Part shown: positions 43,938 to 53,033 of the stretch, piece after piece | How the letters are laid out: the number at the start of each line of letters is the position of its first letter | Numbering within the stretch: the first letter of the stretch is position 1 | Assembly (NCBI RefSeq): GCF_051857545.1 | Contig: NZ_JBPZHB010000006.1 | Coordinates: 186,001-250,000, forward strand | Reading direction: 5' to 3' | Origin: Larkinella sp051857545 | GTDB taxonomy: Bacteria; Bacteroidota; Bacteroidia; Cytophagales; Spirosomataceae | Length of the DNA stretch: 64,000 nt | Program-made: the position numbers and the translations under genes | The notes under the pieces: generated by a model | Databases searched by the model: none | What the model was told of the DNA's origin: nothing | What the model saw: only the letters and a program-made list of their open reading frames with translations

Positions 43938-46900
43938 ACACTTCAATCACACTGATCTTACTATTTCCGTCCATTCCTTTCTCCACCTGAATCTGTACGC
44001 TGATCCGCTCCTTGATCTCGTGCCGGTGGGAAATGATACCAATGGTTTTTTTGCTGTCGTGCTGTAGTTTTTCCAGCATAGCAACCGCCGTATCGAGCGA
44101 ATCCGGGTCGAGCGTTCCGAAGCCTTCATCAATGAACAGGCTTTCAATCTGGACGTTTTGGGAAGCCAGATCGGATAAGCCCAACGCCAGCGCCAGACTG
44201 AGCGTAAAGGTTTCGCCCCCCGACAGGCTGGACACCGAGCGTTCGGTGCTGCCCTGGTACATATCCACGACGTAGAGTTCGTCCTGCCCGTCGCGCGGTT
44301 TCAACAACAAATACCGATCCGACAGCTCTTTCAACCGCCGATTCGCCAGACCGATCAGTTGCGCCAGCGTCAATCCCTGCGCAAACTTGCTGTAATCGTC
44401 GCCTTTCGCGCTGCCAATCAGTCGGTCCAGCTCCCGCCAGGGCCGGGCTTCGGTTTCGAGTTTTTCGAGGTCTTTGGTCAGTTGTTTGAATTTCCGGCGT
44501 TTCTCCTTGTCTTCCTCCAGTTGTCGTTTGTAATACCCGATATTTTCCCGCTCACCGGATTCTTCTTTTTTAGTCGCCAGCAGTTTGGCCGTCACCTCAT
44601 CCAGTGGCAAGTCGGTTTGACAGGCTTCGGCGGCTTCCCGGCGTTTCAGCGTTTCTTCCTGCTGCTTCCGAACGATCTCGTCGGCTTCTTTTTCCAGGGC
44701 GGTTTTCAGTTCCTGCAACTGCCGGACTTTCGGCGTTTCGAGCAAACAGGCGCGGGCGTCGGCCAGGTCATTAAAACCACGTTCGACCAAAACCGGCTGT
44801 AATTCCGTGGTCAGTGTCTGGTAGTTTTTGTCCGAATCGGCATAAGTGGCGGTGGCTTTTTCAAGCAGACTCCGCTGCGTGCTGATTTTCGACCGAACGG
44901 TAGTATACTGATTGACAAGCTGTTCACATTGGAACCGCACATCATCGCCCACAAACAACTGATCCTTTTGCGCTTTTAGCAATTCCGCCTGAGTTTTACT
45001 CTGCTGCACGGTTTCCAGATCACCCGAAAGCCGTCGCAACAGACTTTCTTCCTCCCAGAGCGTTTGAATCTGGTTCAGTTCTTTCCGCTGAATCTGAATT
45101 TCCTGCTGGGCGTCTTTGATCTGCTCCGGCGACAGCGTGGGGTCCAGCGCGAGCGTGGTCAACCGGTTTGAAATAAACGTCCTTTTTTCGGAGTAGGCTT
45201 TCCGAAGCACATTCCGCTGTTCAGAATACAACTCCAGTTCCGACTGTATTTTCAGCAATTTGCCCTGTAAGGCATCGAATTCCTTTTTCTTATACTCCAG
45301 ATCCTTCGTTGCCAGCCGCAATTCCAGTTCCAGTTTGCCGGTCTGGTTGATGTAATGCTGGGCATACGGATGATCCAGCGAACCGCATAACGGGCAGGGT
45401 TCACCGTCCTGCAAAGCTTTTCGAAGTTCTTCCAGATCCGCTTCTTCGGCCAGTCGTCGTTTGGTGTTCTGCAACTGCTCAATTTTCTGCTGAAGCACTT
45501 CCACCTCCGCCAAAAGCTGACCCAACGGTTTTTGGTGTTCGTTCAGAAAAGCCGTATGGTCGTTGATTTTGCCGTTCAGCGTCGTTCCGTCGAGCAAACG
45601 TTCCTGTTGCTGAATGAGCAACGTCCGCAGTTCGGCCAGATTTCCGTCCTGCTCCAGCAGCCGGTTTAACTCATCCTGAATCGAAGCCGGGGTGAGGGCC
45701 GCGTAATCCTGCTCAATCTGCACCAACTGAACGTTCAGCTCATGCAATCGCCCGTTGACTAACTCCGTCATCTGGTCGACATCCCGCAGATCGAGCGACT
45801 TAAACCACGTCAGTTTCGTACTTTCCAGTTCTTTTTTGATCGAACTGAATGCCGGTTTGGCTTTATCCCGTTCGGTTTGGTACCGGTTGGTCAGATCCAG
45901 CACAGTTTCCCGAAAGTCATTCAACGCTTTTTCGAAGGTCTGTTCCGACAGCCCGGTTTTCTGCGTCAGCGTTTGCGCTTTCCCCATCAAAACCGTCTGC
46001 TGTTTTTCCAAATCGTGCAGATTCGTACGGGCCGTTTGCTGATCCTGCTCGGCGGTTTTGCGGTTTCGTTCGGCGTTGGTAATATCGGAGAAATGAGCTG
46101 CCAAATCGGCGACCTGCTCATGGCGTTGCAGTCGCAGGGCATCCGGCACAAACGCCTGTTTTTTCTCTTCCGACACCTGCTGCCGCTTGGTCAATACCGC
46201 AAGCTGCTGATCGGCATCGGCAATCTGGCGCAGGAATTTTTCTTCGTTAGTATAAAAGACAATCTCTTTGGCGAGTTCATCCAGCCGACTACCGATCGCT
46301 TTCTGGCGGCTTTTCAACTCGTCGACCTGCTCGTCGTTCAGCACTTTGATCAGCTCGACTTCCTGCCGTTTGTCCCTGATTCGTTCGTCGTAGGTTTTAT
46401 TGACCTGGTGCGCCCGCTGGCCCAGTTGCCGGTAAATTTCCGTCCCGGTAATCCGTTCCAGCATCTTGCTCCGTTCGGCGGCCCGCGACTTCAGAAACTG
46501 GTCGAACGCACCCTGTGCCAGCACGATGGACCGGATAAACTGGTCGTAGGTCAGGCCAATGAGTTCTTCGTTCTTTTTCGGAAATTCGCTCAAGCCTTTG
46601 ATCGGCAGCAACTGACCTTCCGTTTGCCCTTCGGGGAGAAAGGCAATTTCCATTTCGTAGTTGTTCCAGTTGCCGTTGCGGTTTTTCTTGATCGACCAGC
46701 GCGAGCGGTAGGCTTTCCCGCCCACTTCGTACTCAATCTCCGCATAAGCCGACGTTCCAGGTTCCCGGGCCGCCTGCTGATTGACCAGAATGCCTTCGTC
46801 GATGATGCTGGTGTTGGAAATACCGCCCGAAATCCGCGGCACCCGGTTGAACAACGCCAGCGTGATGACGTCGAGTAAGGTGGATTTTCCGGCTCCGGTT

Positions 46901-47016
46901 GGTCCGGCAATCACGAACAGGCCGGTACTGTTCAGCAGCCCTTCGTTAAACTGAATCGGCGGGTGTTCGCCGTAAAAGGAATTGATGTTACGAAAGCGAA
47001 TTTGTCGGATTTTCAT
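43936..47016 (-). CDS. sbcC: Exonuclease subunit SbcC (SMC-like ATPase)
   Basis: 1026 residues from the ATG at 47016 (MKIRQIRFRN); a longer frame upstream overlaps sbcD and is unlikely. ATPase head with Walker A GPTGAGKST (residues 38-46), long coiled coils, zinc hook CPLC near residue 540, second coil, then signature SLSGGETFTLSLALALGLSDLA and Walker B SLFIDEGFGTLD. With SbcD it forms the MR-type nuclease that opens hairpins and processes DNA ends. This is notable next to so many long palindromes. It overlaps sbcD by 29 bases. Confidence 0.95.
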   Translation of the reverse strand: MKIRQIRFRNINSFYGEHPPIQFNEGLLNSTGLFVIAGPTGAGKSTLLDVITLALFNRVPRISGGISNTSIIDEGILVNQQAAREPGTSAYAEIEYEVGGKAYRSRWSIKKNRNGNWNNYEMEIAFLPEGQTEGQLLPIKGLSEFPKKNEELIGLTYDQFIRSIVLAQGAFDQFLKSRAAERSKMLERITGTEIYRQLGQRAHQVNKTYDERIRDKRQEVELIKVLNDEQVDELKSRQKAIGSRLDELAKEIVFYTNEEKFLRQIADADQQLAVLTKRQQVSEEKKQAFVPDALRLQRHEQVADLAAHFSDITNAERNRKTAEQDQQTARTNLHDLEKQQTVLMGKAQTLTQKTGLSEQTFEKALNDFRETVLDLTNRYQTERDKAKPAFSSIKKELESTKLTWFKSLDLRDVDQMTELVNGRLHELNVQLVQIEQDYAALTPASIQDELNRLLEQDGNLAELRTLLIQQQERLLDGTTLNGKINDHTAFLNEHQKPLGQLLAEVEVLQQKIEQLQNTKRRLAEEADLEELRKALQDGEPCPLCGSLDHPYAQHYINQTGKLELELRLATKDLEYKKKEFDALQGKLLKIQSELELYSEQRNVLRKAYSEKRTFISNRLTTLALDPTLSPEQIKDAQQEIQIQRKELNQIQTLWEEESLLRRLSGDLETVQQSKTQAELLKAQKDQLFVGDDVRFQCEQLVNQYTTVRSKISTQRSLLEKATATYADSDKNYQTLTTELQPVLVERGFNDLADARACLLETPKVRQLQELKTALEKEADEIVRKQQEETLKRREAAEACQTDLPLDEVTAKLLATKKEESGERENIGYYKRQLEEDKEKRRKFKQLTKDLEKLETEARPWRELDRLIGSAKGDDYSKFAQGLTLAQLIGLANRRLKELSDRYLLLKPRDGQDELYVVDMYQGSTERSVSSLSGGETFTLSLALALGLSDLASQNVQIESLFIDEGFGTLDPDSLDTAVAMLEKLQHDSKKTIGIISHRHEIKERISVQIQVEKGMDGNSKISVIEV

Positions 47017-48250
47017 GCAGGAGTACAGGATGGGCTGCTTGTTCCGTAACCAAACGATACAATTCTTTATACGCTTCCAGAAGTGCCGTCCGCTCGTCGC
47101 CCTCCACCAGCGATGCATCCAGCCGACGGCCAAACACATCGAGGTAGGAAAGGTCCTGCAACTGCGTGTCGGCCACGTAAAGCGAATCTAACCCTTTTAA
47201 TTTATTGCGAAAAATCAACCGGGATTTGGCAATCAGAAACGGCGCTTCGCCATAATCGCGTTGCAACTGCTCAAAATGCTGTCGAACTGTCAGACTTTCG
47301 TTTTCTTCTTCGACCAGAATTTCCACCATCGTGGCCAGCGCGTCGGTTTCTTCCAGTTTTTCCAGCGTTTCCCGAACGGCATCCAGGGTTCCGGCGACCT
47401 GCCGCAACGAGCGAAAATGCGGAACCGGAACGGATTCGATGGTTTTGATTTTGCCGTTTTCGACCGTTAATTCCAGCACTTGATGCCGGTTATCGCGTTC
47501 CGCAAAACTCAGCGGAAGCGGAGCGCCACTGTAGCGGACGGTTTCAATCCCGCCAATCTGCTGCGGGACGTGAATATGTCCCAGCGCCACGTAATCGAAA
47601 CCGGGTGGAAAATGCTCGGACGAAAAAGCCGCCTGCCCGCCCACCGCGTGAATTTCCCGTTCGCTTTCCGGCGACGTTGATGCGCCGTTGACGTATAAAT
47701 GGCCCATCGCCAGAACCGGCACATCGCGGTATTCTGTCTGGCAATGATCGACAATGCGTTCGTAATGATTCCGGATGCCCATCCGCACGGCGTCGATGCG
47801 TTCCTCGTAGGTTTGACCCGAAATAGATTGCCGCAAATCGCTGTCGCGGAGATAAGGAACGGCAGCAACCAGCAAATCCGTCGAGCCGGTTTTTAGCCGG
47901 ATCACCTCTTCGATGCAATCGCCGGTCGTACAGCCGATGACGTGAATATTGAGGTGCCGGAGCAGTTCGCGCGGGGCGTTGAGTTTACTGGGCGAATCGT
48001 GATTACCGCCGGTGATGATGATTCGGCGTTCCAGCGGCAGCATTCGGGTCAGAAACTGGTAATACAACTGCATCGACCCGTCGTTGGGGTTCGTCGTATC
48101 GAAAATATCCCCCGAAATAATCAGCACATCGATCTCGCGACTTTCGACGGTTTCCGCCAGCCAGTCCAGAAACCGGACGTGATCGTCGCGGAGTTCATGC
48201 TTATACAGTCGTTTCCCTAAATGCCAGTCTGCGGTATGCAGAATTTTCAT
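46988..48250 (-). CDS. sbcD: Exonuclease subunit SbcD (Mre11-like)
   Basis: 420 residues. Calcineurin-like phosphoesterase motifs: LHTADWHLGK, IISGDIFDT, ITGGNHDSP, and ALGHIHVPQ. It is the nuclease of the SbcCD complex, which cleaves hairpins and palindromic DNA. First gene of sbcD-sbcC with a 29-base overlap, a sign of translational coupling. Confidence 0.95.
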   Translation of the reverse strand: MKILHTADWHLGKRLYKHELRDDHVRFLDWLAETVESREIDVLIISGDIFDTTNPNDGSMQLYYQFLTRMLPLERRIIITGGNHDSPSKLNAPRELLRHLNIHVIGCTTGDCIEEVIRLKTGSTDLLVAAVPYLRDSDLRQSISGQTYEERIDAVRMGIRNHYERIVDHCQTEYRDVPVLAMGHLYVNGASTSPESEREIHAVGGQAAFSSEHFPPGFDYVALGHIHVPQQIGGIETVRYSGAPLPLSFAERDNRHQVLELTVENGKIKTIESVPVPHFRSLRQVAGTLDAVRETLEKLEETDALATMVEILVEEENESLTVRQHFEQLQRDYGEAPFLIAKSRLIFRNKLKGLDSLYVADTQLQDLSYLDVFGRRLDASLVEGDERTALLEAYKELYRLVTEQAAHPVLLHENPTNSLS

Positions 48251-48326
48251 ATGCCAGAGCTTCTAATACCGGAAGTTAGCGAAAAATACCGGATGCTGGC
48301 GAAAATCAAATGCGGAAAATGACGAA

Positions 48327-49112
48327 TCAGGCTTGGTACAGGGCGGGTTGTGACTCGGCTTTTTCGAGTTCGGAGCTATAATACAGGAGGTTCCAGTTGC
48401 CGTCGTGATCTTCGACCAGTGCGCTCAGCGATTCCACCCAGTCGCCGGAATTCATGTAAATCAGGTCGTCGAACTGACGGATGGCCGGTTGGTGGATGTG
48501 GCCGCAAATGACGCCGTCGCAATTGCGGGCTTTGGCCAGTTCGGTCAGTTTTTCTTCAAAATCCGAGATGTAACTAACCGCCTGTTTCACCCGGCTTTTG
48601 ATCTTTTGCGACAGCGAATAATACGAAAGGCCCCGCCAGGCGCGGTAATTATTGTAAAATTTGTTGACCCAAAGCAGAAACGTGTAGCCAATATCACCCA
48701 GGTAGGCCAGCCATTTCATCTGCGTCGTGATGGTATCGAAAACGTCACCGTGGGTAATGTAAAACCGTTTTTCGCCGGAATTCAGAACGTAATCTTTCCG
48801 GATGGAAAAGAATTTCCCAAGCCGCAACGGCATGATCTGGTCCAGAAAATCGTCGTGATTTCCGCGCAGGTAGATCACGCGGGTGTCGTGCCGGTCCATC
48901 GCCTTCAAAATGGCCCGCCAGAACGCCGTGTGTTTCTTTTTCCATTCACCCCCCCGGCGCAGTTGCCAGCCGTCGATGATGTCGCCGTTCAGAATTAATT
49001 TCTGACAACTGTAGTACTTCAAAAAGTCAGTGACTTCCTTTGCCTTCGAACCGCTCGTTCCCAAATGCACATCCGAAATGACGATCGTTCGGAAATGAGT
49101 GTTTTGTTTCAT
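48327..49112 (-). CDS. LpxH-like UDP-2,3-diacylglucosamine diphosphatase
   Basis: 261 residues from the ATG at 49112 (MKQNTHF); the longer frame upstream adds a poor N-terminus. Metallophosphoesterase motifs TIVISDVHLG, LNGDIIDGW, YLRGNHDD, YITHGDVFD, and GHIHQPA. The family removes UMP from UDP-diacylglucosamine in lipid A synthesis, but several paralogues exist in Bacteroidota, so LpxH proper is not certain. No other lpx gene is adjacent. Confidence 0.75.
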   Translation of the reverse strand: MKQNTHFRTIVISDVHLGTSGSKAKEVTDFLKYYSCQKLILNGDIIDGWQLRRGGEWKKKHTAFWRAILKAMDRHDTRVIYLRGNHDDFLDQIMPLRLGKFFSIRKDYVLNSGEKRFYITHGDVFDTITTQMKWLAYLGDIGYTFLLWVNKFYNNYRAWRGLSYYSLSQKIKSRVKQAVSYISDFEEKLTELAKARNCDGVICGHIHQPAIRQFDDLIYMNSGDWVESLSALVEDHDGNWNLLYYSSELEKAESQPALYQA

Positions 49113-49226
49113 GTCCGAAAATACGGTTTGTGTATGAGTCCGGTATTTCCTCAATTTTACCGGATTGCAAACTTTTTCGGACGGTTATGTGGTTTGTTAA
49201 CAATACCTTAATGTAATTCAATCAAC

Positions 49227-49862
49227 ATGGAGAATCCGGTACTCATCTTGGGAGCAGGCAGTTTGGGCGTCACGGCGTTGGACATTTTTCAGCGCAACGG
49301 TGTGGTCGTCTACGGTTTGCTGGATGACGATAAAAAATTACACGGCAAAGAATTCGGGGATGTGACGGTGTTGGGCGAAACCGACGACGACGGTTTTCTG
49401 AAGCTCATCGGCCATAAATGTGAAGCCTTCGTGGCCGTGGACGACACCCGCGTCCGGAAAAAACTGGTCAAAATGCTCAACGACCGACGGCACGTTCAAC
49501 CCGTCAACGCCATCCACGATACCGCCATCATCGCGGCTACGGCCACCCTCGGCCACGGGAATCTGATTGCGGCCCGGGTCGTCATCAACCCCTTTGCTGA
49601 AATCGGGCAGCATTGCATCATTCAGTCGGGTTCGGTGATCGAGTCGCAAACCAAACTCGGCGATTTTGTTCACATCGGAACGGGCAGTTCCATTAATTCG
49701 GCGGTCACCATTGAGGAAGGTACTTTCATTGGTACGGGTGTAACGGTGATTGCGGGCGTCACGATTGGCAAAAACGCCCGGATCGGGGCCGGTTCCGTGG
49801 TGATCGAAAACGTGGAAGCCGGGACGACGGTGTTCGGTAATCCGGCGAAGAAAGTCGGGTAA
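49227..49862 (+). CDS. NeuD-like sugar O-acyltransferase
   Basis: 211 residues. An N-terminal Rossmann-like half (VLILGAGSLGVTALDIF) that binds a nucleotide-sugar-like group is joined to a left-handed beta-helix of hexapeptide repeats from about residue 100, with the coenzyme A-type acetyltransferase end VIENVEAGTTVFGNPAKKVG. NeuD-type enzymes acetylate surface sugars. It stands alone and divergent from the phosphatase. The substrate is not inferable. Confidence 0.85.
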   Translation: MENPVLILGAGSLGVTALDIFQRNGVVVYGLLDDDKKLHGKEFGDVTVLGETDDDGFLKLIGHKCEAFVAVDDTRVRKKLVKMLNDRRHVQPVNAIHDTAIIAATATLGHGNLIAARVVINPFAEIGQHCIIQSGSVIESQTKLGDFVHIGTGSSINSAVTIEEGTFIGTGVTVIAGVTIGKNARIGAGSVVIENVEAGTTVFGNPAKKVG

Positions 49863-49877
49863 AAGAGTTTAAGAGTT

Positions 49878-49971
49878 ATTTCGCGGAGTTGAGCGGAGAA
49901 AAGGGAGTTAAGCGGAGTTATTAATTTACTCTGCTTAACTCCCTTTTTTTCTCCGCTCAACTCCGCGAAAT
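49878..49971. repeat. Long palindromic repeat, copy 2 of the TTTCGCGGAG family
   Basis: Arms 49878-49917 and 49929-49971 match apart from one substitution and a three-base bulge in the T/A run. The loop is TTATTAATTTA. It starts 15 bases after the NeuD-like stop; the next gene, on the same strand, begins 120 bases later. Confidence 0.9.
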
Positions 49972-50093
49972 CTATTTGAATTGTATTTCCGCAATTCTTA
50001 CCGCATTCCCGTCGATTTTTACCGGTCCTCTCCCGACCATCAGCCGGATCTTTGTCCCGGTCATTTCGAGTAATCATTCTAAAATCATACCTC

Positions 50094-50906
50094 ATGAAAA
50101 ACGCCACCTCAAAAACCGTCGTGTTCATCACCGGTGCATTTGTCAGCCACACCTGCTGGGACGAATGGCGGACCTATTTTGAAAGCAAAGGCTACACCAC
50201 CTTTGCACCGCCCTGGCCTTACAAAGACGCCCCGGCCGTCGAACTCCGTGCCCGCCAGCCCAATGACAAGCAACTGGCGCTGTTAACGCTGGGTGAACTG
50301 GTCGATCATTACGCAGACTTCATCCAGGCACTCCCCGAAAAACCCATTGTGATCGGGCATTCGTACGGCGGAATGCTGACGCAGATCATGGTAAACCGGG
50401 ATCTGGCTGCGGCTGGTGTCGCCATCCACTCCATCCCGCCCCTGGGTGTGTTTCCCTACGAGTTTTCGTTTCTCAAAGCTGGCTGGAAATCGCTGGGCAT
50501 CTTTACCGACCTGGAGGAAACGTATCTGATGTCGTTTGAAGACTGGCAATATGCCTTCGTCAACGGCATGCCGCTGGAGGAACAACAGGCTTCGTACGAA
50601 AAATACATCATCCCGGAATCAAAAACCGTTGCCCGGGGCGCCCTGACAAATGTCTCCAAAGTGGATTATGCCAAACCGCACGCGCCCCTGCTGTTTACGG
50701 CGGGCGATCTGGACCACATCACCCCGGCTCACCTGAACATCCGCAATTTCAGAGCCTATGAATTCAACGGTTCCGTGCTGGATTACAAGTTATTCAGTGG
50801 CCGCAATCACTACGTGCTGGGGCTTCCGACCTGGCAGGAAGATGCCGATTTTATTCTGGACTGGATCGATACGAAAGTTATGGTGAAAAAAGCCGCTTCA
50901 GTGTAA
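50094..50906 (+). CDS. Alpha/beta hydrolase 1
   Basis: 270 residues from the ATG at 50094 (MKNATSK); the extra residues of the longer frame have no support. Alpha/beta-hydrolase fold with nucleophile elbow GHSYGG (Ser), oxyanion region FITGAFVSHTCWDEW, and a C-terminal GRNHYVLG with the catalytic His. No signal peptide. The first of three unrelated-looking hydrolases in a row (50.1-52.8 kb). Substrate unknown. Confidence 0.85.
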   Translation: MKNATSKTVVFITGAFVSHTCWDEWRTYFESKGYTTFAPPWPYKDAPAVELRARQPNDKQLALLTLGELVDHYADFIQALPEKPIVIGHSYGGMLTQIMVNRDLAAAGVAIHSIPPLGVFPYEFSFLKAGWKSLGIFTDLEETYLMSFEDWQYAFVNGMPLEEQQASYEKYIIPESKTVARGALTNVSKVDYAKPHAPLLFTAGDLDHITPAHLNIRNFRAYEFNGSVLDYKLFSGRNHYVLGLPTWQEDADFILDWIDTKVMVKKAASV

Positions 50907-51004
50907 CCGCCAAAAACGCTGCGTATACAAAATACCGTTCTTTTACTCCACACCATTCTTTTTGATTCTAACCACACTTTTTATCTCATAAACACGCTGA
51001 AATC

Positions 51005-51808
51005 ATGAAATTTCTCCTGATGCTTATTGTCCTGGCCTGTCCGTTTCTGGCAACGTCCTGCGACGACGACAAAACGGAAGCGGCCCCCAAACCGACTTTT
51101 GTCTTTGTGCATGGTACCTTCGCCGATGAGTCGGCCTGGCAGTTAATCAAGCCTAAGCTGGAACAGGCTGGTTATTCGGTGGTTGCTTTCAATTTGCCCG
51201 CCCACGGCACCGATCCGACGCCCGTGAGCAAAGCCAATTTTGAGCTATATGTCAGTACCGTCGTCCAGAAAATCAATGCCATTTCGGGGAAAGTGGTCCT
51301 GCTGGGTCACAGCATGGGCGGGATGGTCGTTACCCAGGTGGCGGAGCAGATTCCGGCCAAAATCGAGAAGCTGGTGTATCTGTGTGCTTTTCTGCCTAAA
51401 AACGGCCAGACGTTGTACGAACTGGCCAGTTCCGATACCGAGAGTTTGCTGGGACGCAGTCTGCACCCGGAAGCGGATGGCCTGACGGCTTCTCTGCCGC
51501 CGAATGTGCTGGTTCAGGTTTTTGCCGTCGATGCGCCGGAAGCCATTCAGAAAGAGGTGGCGAAAACCCGGCCGGAACCGCTGGCGGTTTTTGCGGCCAA
51601 GGCCAGTCTGACAGACGCCAACTTCGGCAAAATCCCCAAATACTACATCAAAACGTTGAAAGATGAGGGCGTTACGCCCACCTTACAGCAACGGATGATC
51701 GACGGCTACCCGGGCAAAATCGCGAAAATCTACACGATGAACACGAGCCACAGCCCCTACTGGGCCAAACCGGATGAGCTGGTGACCATTTTGAAGGAGA
51801 TTAATTAA
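51005..51808 (+). CDS. Alpha/beta hydrolase lipoprotein
   Basis: 267 residues. Lipoprotein signal peptide with LATSC (Cys at about residue 19). Nucleophile elbow GHSMGG, oxyanion HGTFADESAW and the C-terminal His in NTSHSPYWAKP identify an esterase of the salicylate/methylester-esterase-like group (EstP/MES). It is thus a membrane-anchored esterase, possibly facing the periplasm. Same strand as its neighbours, 98 bases after the first hydrolase and 30 bases before the third. Confidence 0.88.
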   Translation: MKFLLMLIVLACPFLATSCDDDKTEAAPKPTFVFVHGTFADESAWQLIKPKLEQAGYSVVAFNLPAHGTDPTPVSKANFELYVSTVVQKINAISGKVVLLGHSMGGMVVTQVAEQIPAKIEKLVYLCAFLPKNGQTLYELASSDTESLLGRSLHPEADGLTASLPPNVLVQVFAVDAPEAIQKEVAKTRPEPLAVFAAKASLTDANFGKIPKYYIKTLKDEGVTPTLQQRMIDGYPGKIAKIYTMNTSHSPYWAKPDELVTILKEIN

Positions 51809-51838
51809 GTCATTTCACCCACTTCTCTTTAAACAAAC

Positions 51839-52837
51839 ATGGAAATACAGATACTGCCCATGATCGAACCGCTCGATCCGGCAACGGACTCCGCCATCGA
51901 GAGCCACACCAAAGCTTTTCTGAACGCCCTGAACAGCGGTGGAGGCACACCGATGGAGCAACTCAGTCCGGCAGAGGCCCGGGCGGTGCTGGAATCGGCC
52001 CAAACGTCGGTCGAGGTCGATTTATCCGGCGTTTATGTTTCGCAACAGACCATCTCGCAGGACGGTTTAAGTGTGGATCTGGACATCGTTCGCCCGGCGG
52101 GTGTCGCCGGTATGCTCCCCGTTTTCCTGTTTTTCCACGGCGGAGGCTGGGTGCTGGGCGACTTTCCGACCCACCAGCGGCTGGTGCGCGATCTGGTGGT
52201 CGAGTCGGGGGCCGTAGCGGTCTTTGTCAATTACAGCCGCTCGCCGGAAGCCCGGTTTCCCGTCGCACTCCATGAGTCGTATGCCGCCCTCCGGTGGGTA
52301 GCCGAAAACGGGGCGGAGCTGAATGTCGACAGTGCGCGGCTGGCCATCGTTGGCAACAGTGCCGGGGGCGACCTGACAGCCGCCGTCGCGCTGATGGCCA
52401 AAGACAAAAACGGCCCGAAAATCCGGTTGCAGGTGCTGCTGTGGCCCGTTACCAACGCCGATTTTGACACGGTTTCGTACCATCAATACGCGACCGACCG
52501 GTTTTTGACCCGCAACATGATGATCTGGTTCTGGGACAGTTACGCCCCAAATCCGGAAGACCGCCGTTCGTATTATGCGGCCCCGCTGCAAGCCACGCTC
52601 GACCAGTTGAAAGGATTACCGCCAACGCTGGTCCAGGTGGCTGAAAACGATGTGCTGCGCGACGAAGGCGAAGCGTATGCCCGCAAGCTGGACGAAGCCG
52701 GGGTGCCCGTTACGCTAATTCGCTACCAGGGCATGATTCATGACTGGGGGTTGCTCAATCCGTTGAGTTATATTCCGGGAACGCGCTCGCTCATCACCCA
52801 CGCAGCGGCTGAGTTGAAGAAGTTTTTGAGCAGATAA
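51839..52837 (+). CDS. HSL-type (hormone-sensitive lipase family) alpha/beta hydrolase
   Basis: 332 residues. Hormone-sensitive-lipase signature HGGGW (oxyanion hole, FFHGGGWVLGDFPTH), nucleophile GNSAGGDLTAA, acid region NDVLRDEGEAYARKL and His in IRYQGMIHDWGLL. Cytoplasmic, no signal peptide. It hydrolyses short-chain esters in general; the natural substrate is unknown. Last of the three-hydrolase run. Confidence 0.9.
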   Translation: MEIQILPMIEPLDPATDSAIESHTKAFLNALNSGGGTPMEQLSPAEARAVLESAQTSVEVDLSGVYVSQQTISQDGLSVDLDIVRPAGVAGMLPVFLFFHGGGWVLGDFPTHQRLVRDLVVESGAVAVFVNYSRSPEARFPVALHESYAALRWVAENGAELNVDSARLAIVGNSAGGDLTAAVALMAKDKNGPKIRLQVLLWPVTNADFDTVSYHQYATDRFLTRNMMIWFWDSYAPNPEDRRSYYAAPLQATLDQLKGLPPTLVQVAENDVLRDEGEAYARKLDEAGVPVTLIRYQGMIHDWGLLNPLSYIPGTRSLITHAAAELKKFLSR

Positions 52838-52972
52838 CCGCCTTGTTGCTCCGTCGGCGACTCCGCATGGGTTCTGTAGTAAAATTAAAAAGAGAAAAAC
52901 CGTTGATTCAAAGTCGTTTACCGGCGTATTTTTAAGAAACAGAAACCAAGTTCACACCGTCGACCTATTTCG

Positions 52973-53006
52973 TTGAAGCAACACTCGTCCAAAAGTGTTG
53001 CTTCAA
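52973..53006 (+). promoter_or_regulatory. 13-bp hairpin in front of the histidine kinase
   Basis: TTGAAGCAACACT (52973-52985) pairs perfectly with AGTGTTGCTTCAA (52994-53006) around an 8-base loop, followed by TTTG. It ends 27 bases before the kinase ATG. It may be an attenuator, an operator or the terminator of the hydrolase gene upstream. Confidence 0.55.
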
Positions 53007-53033
53007 TTTGTTGTTCTAACTTCCTGCGTTCTG

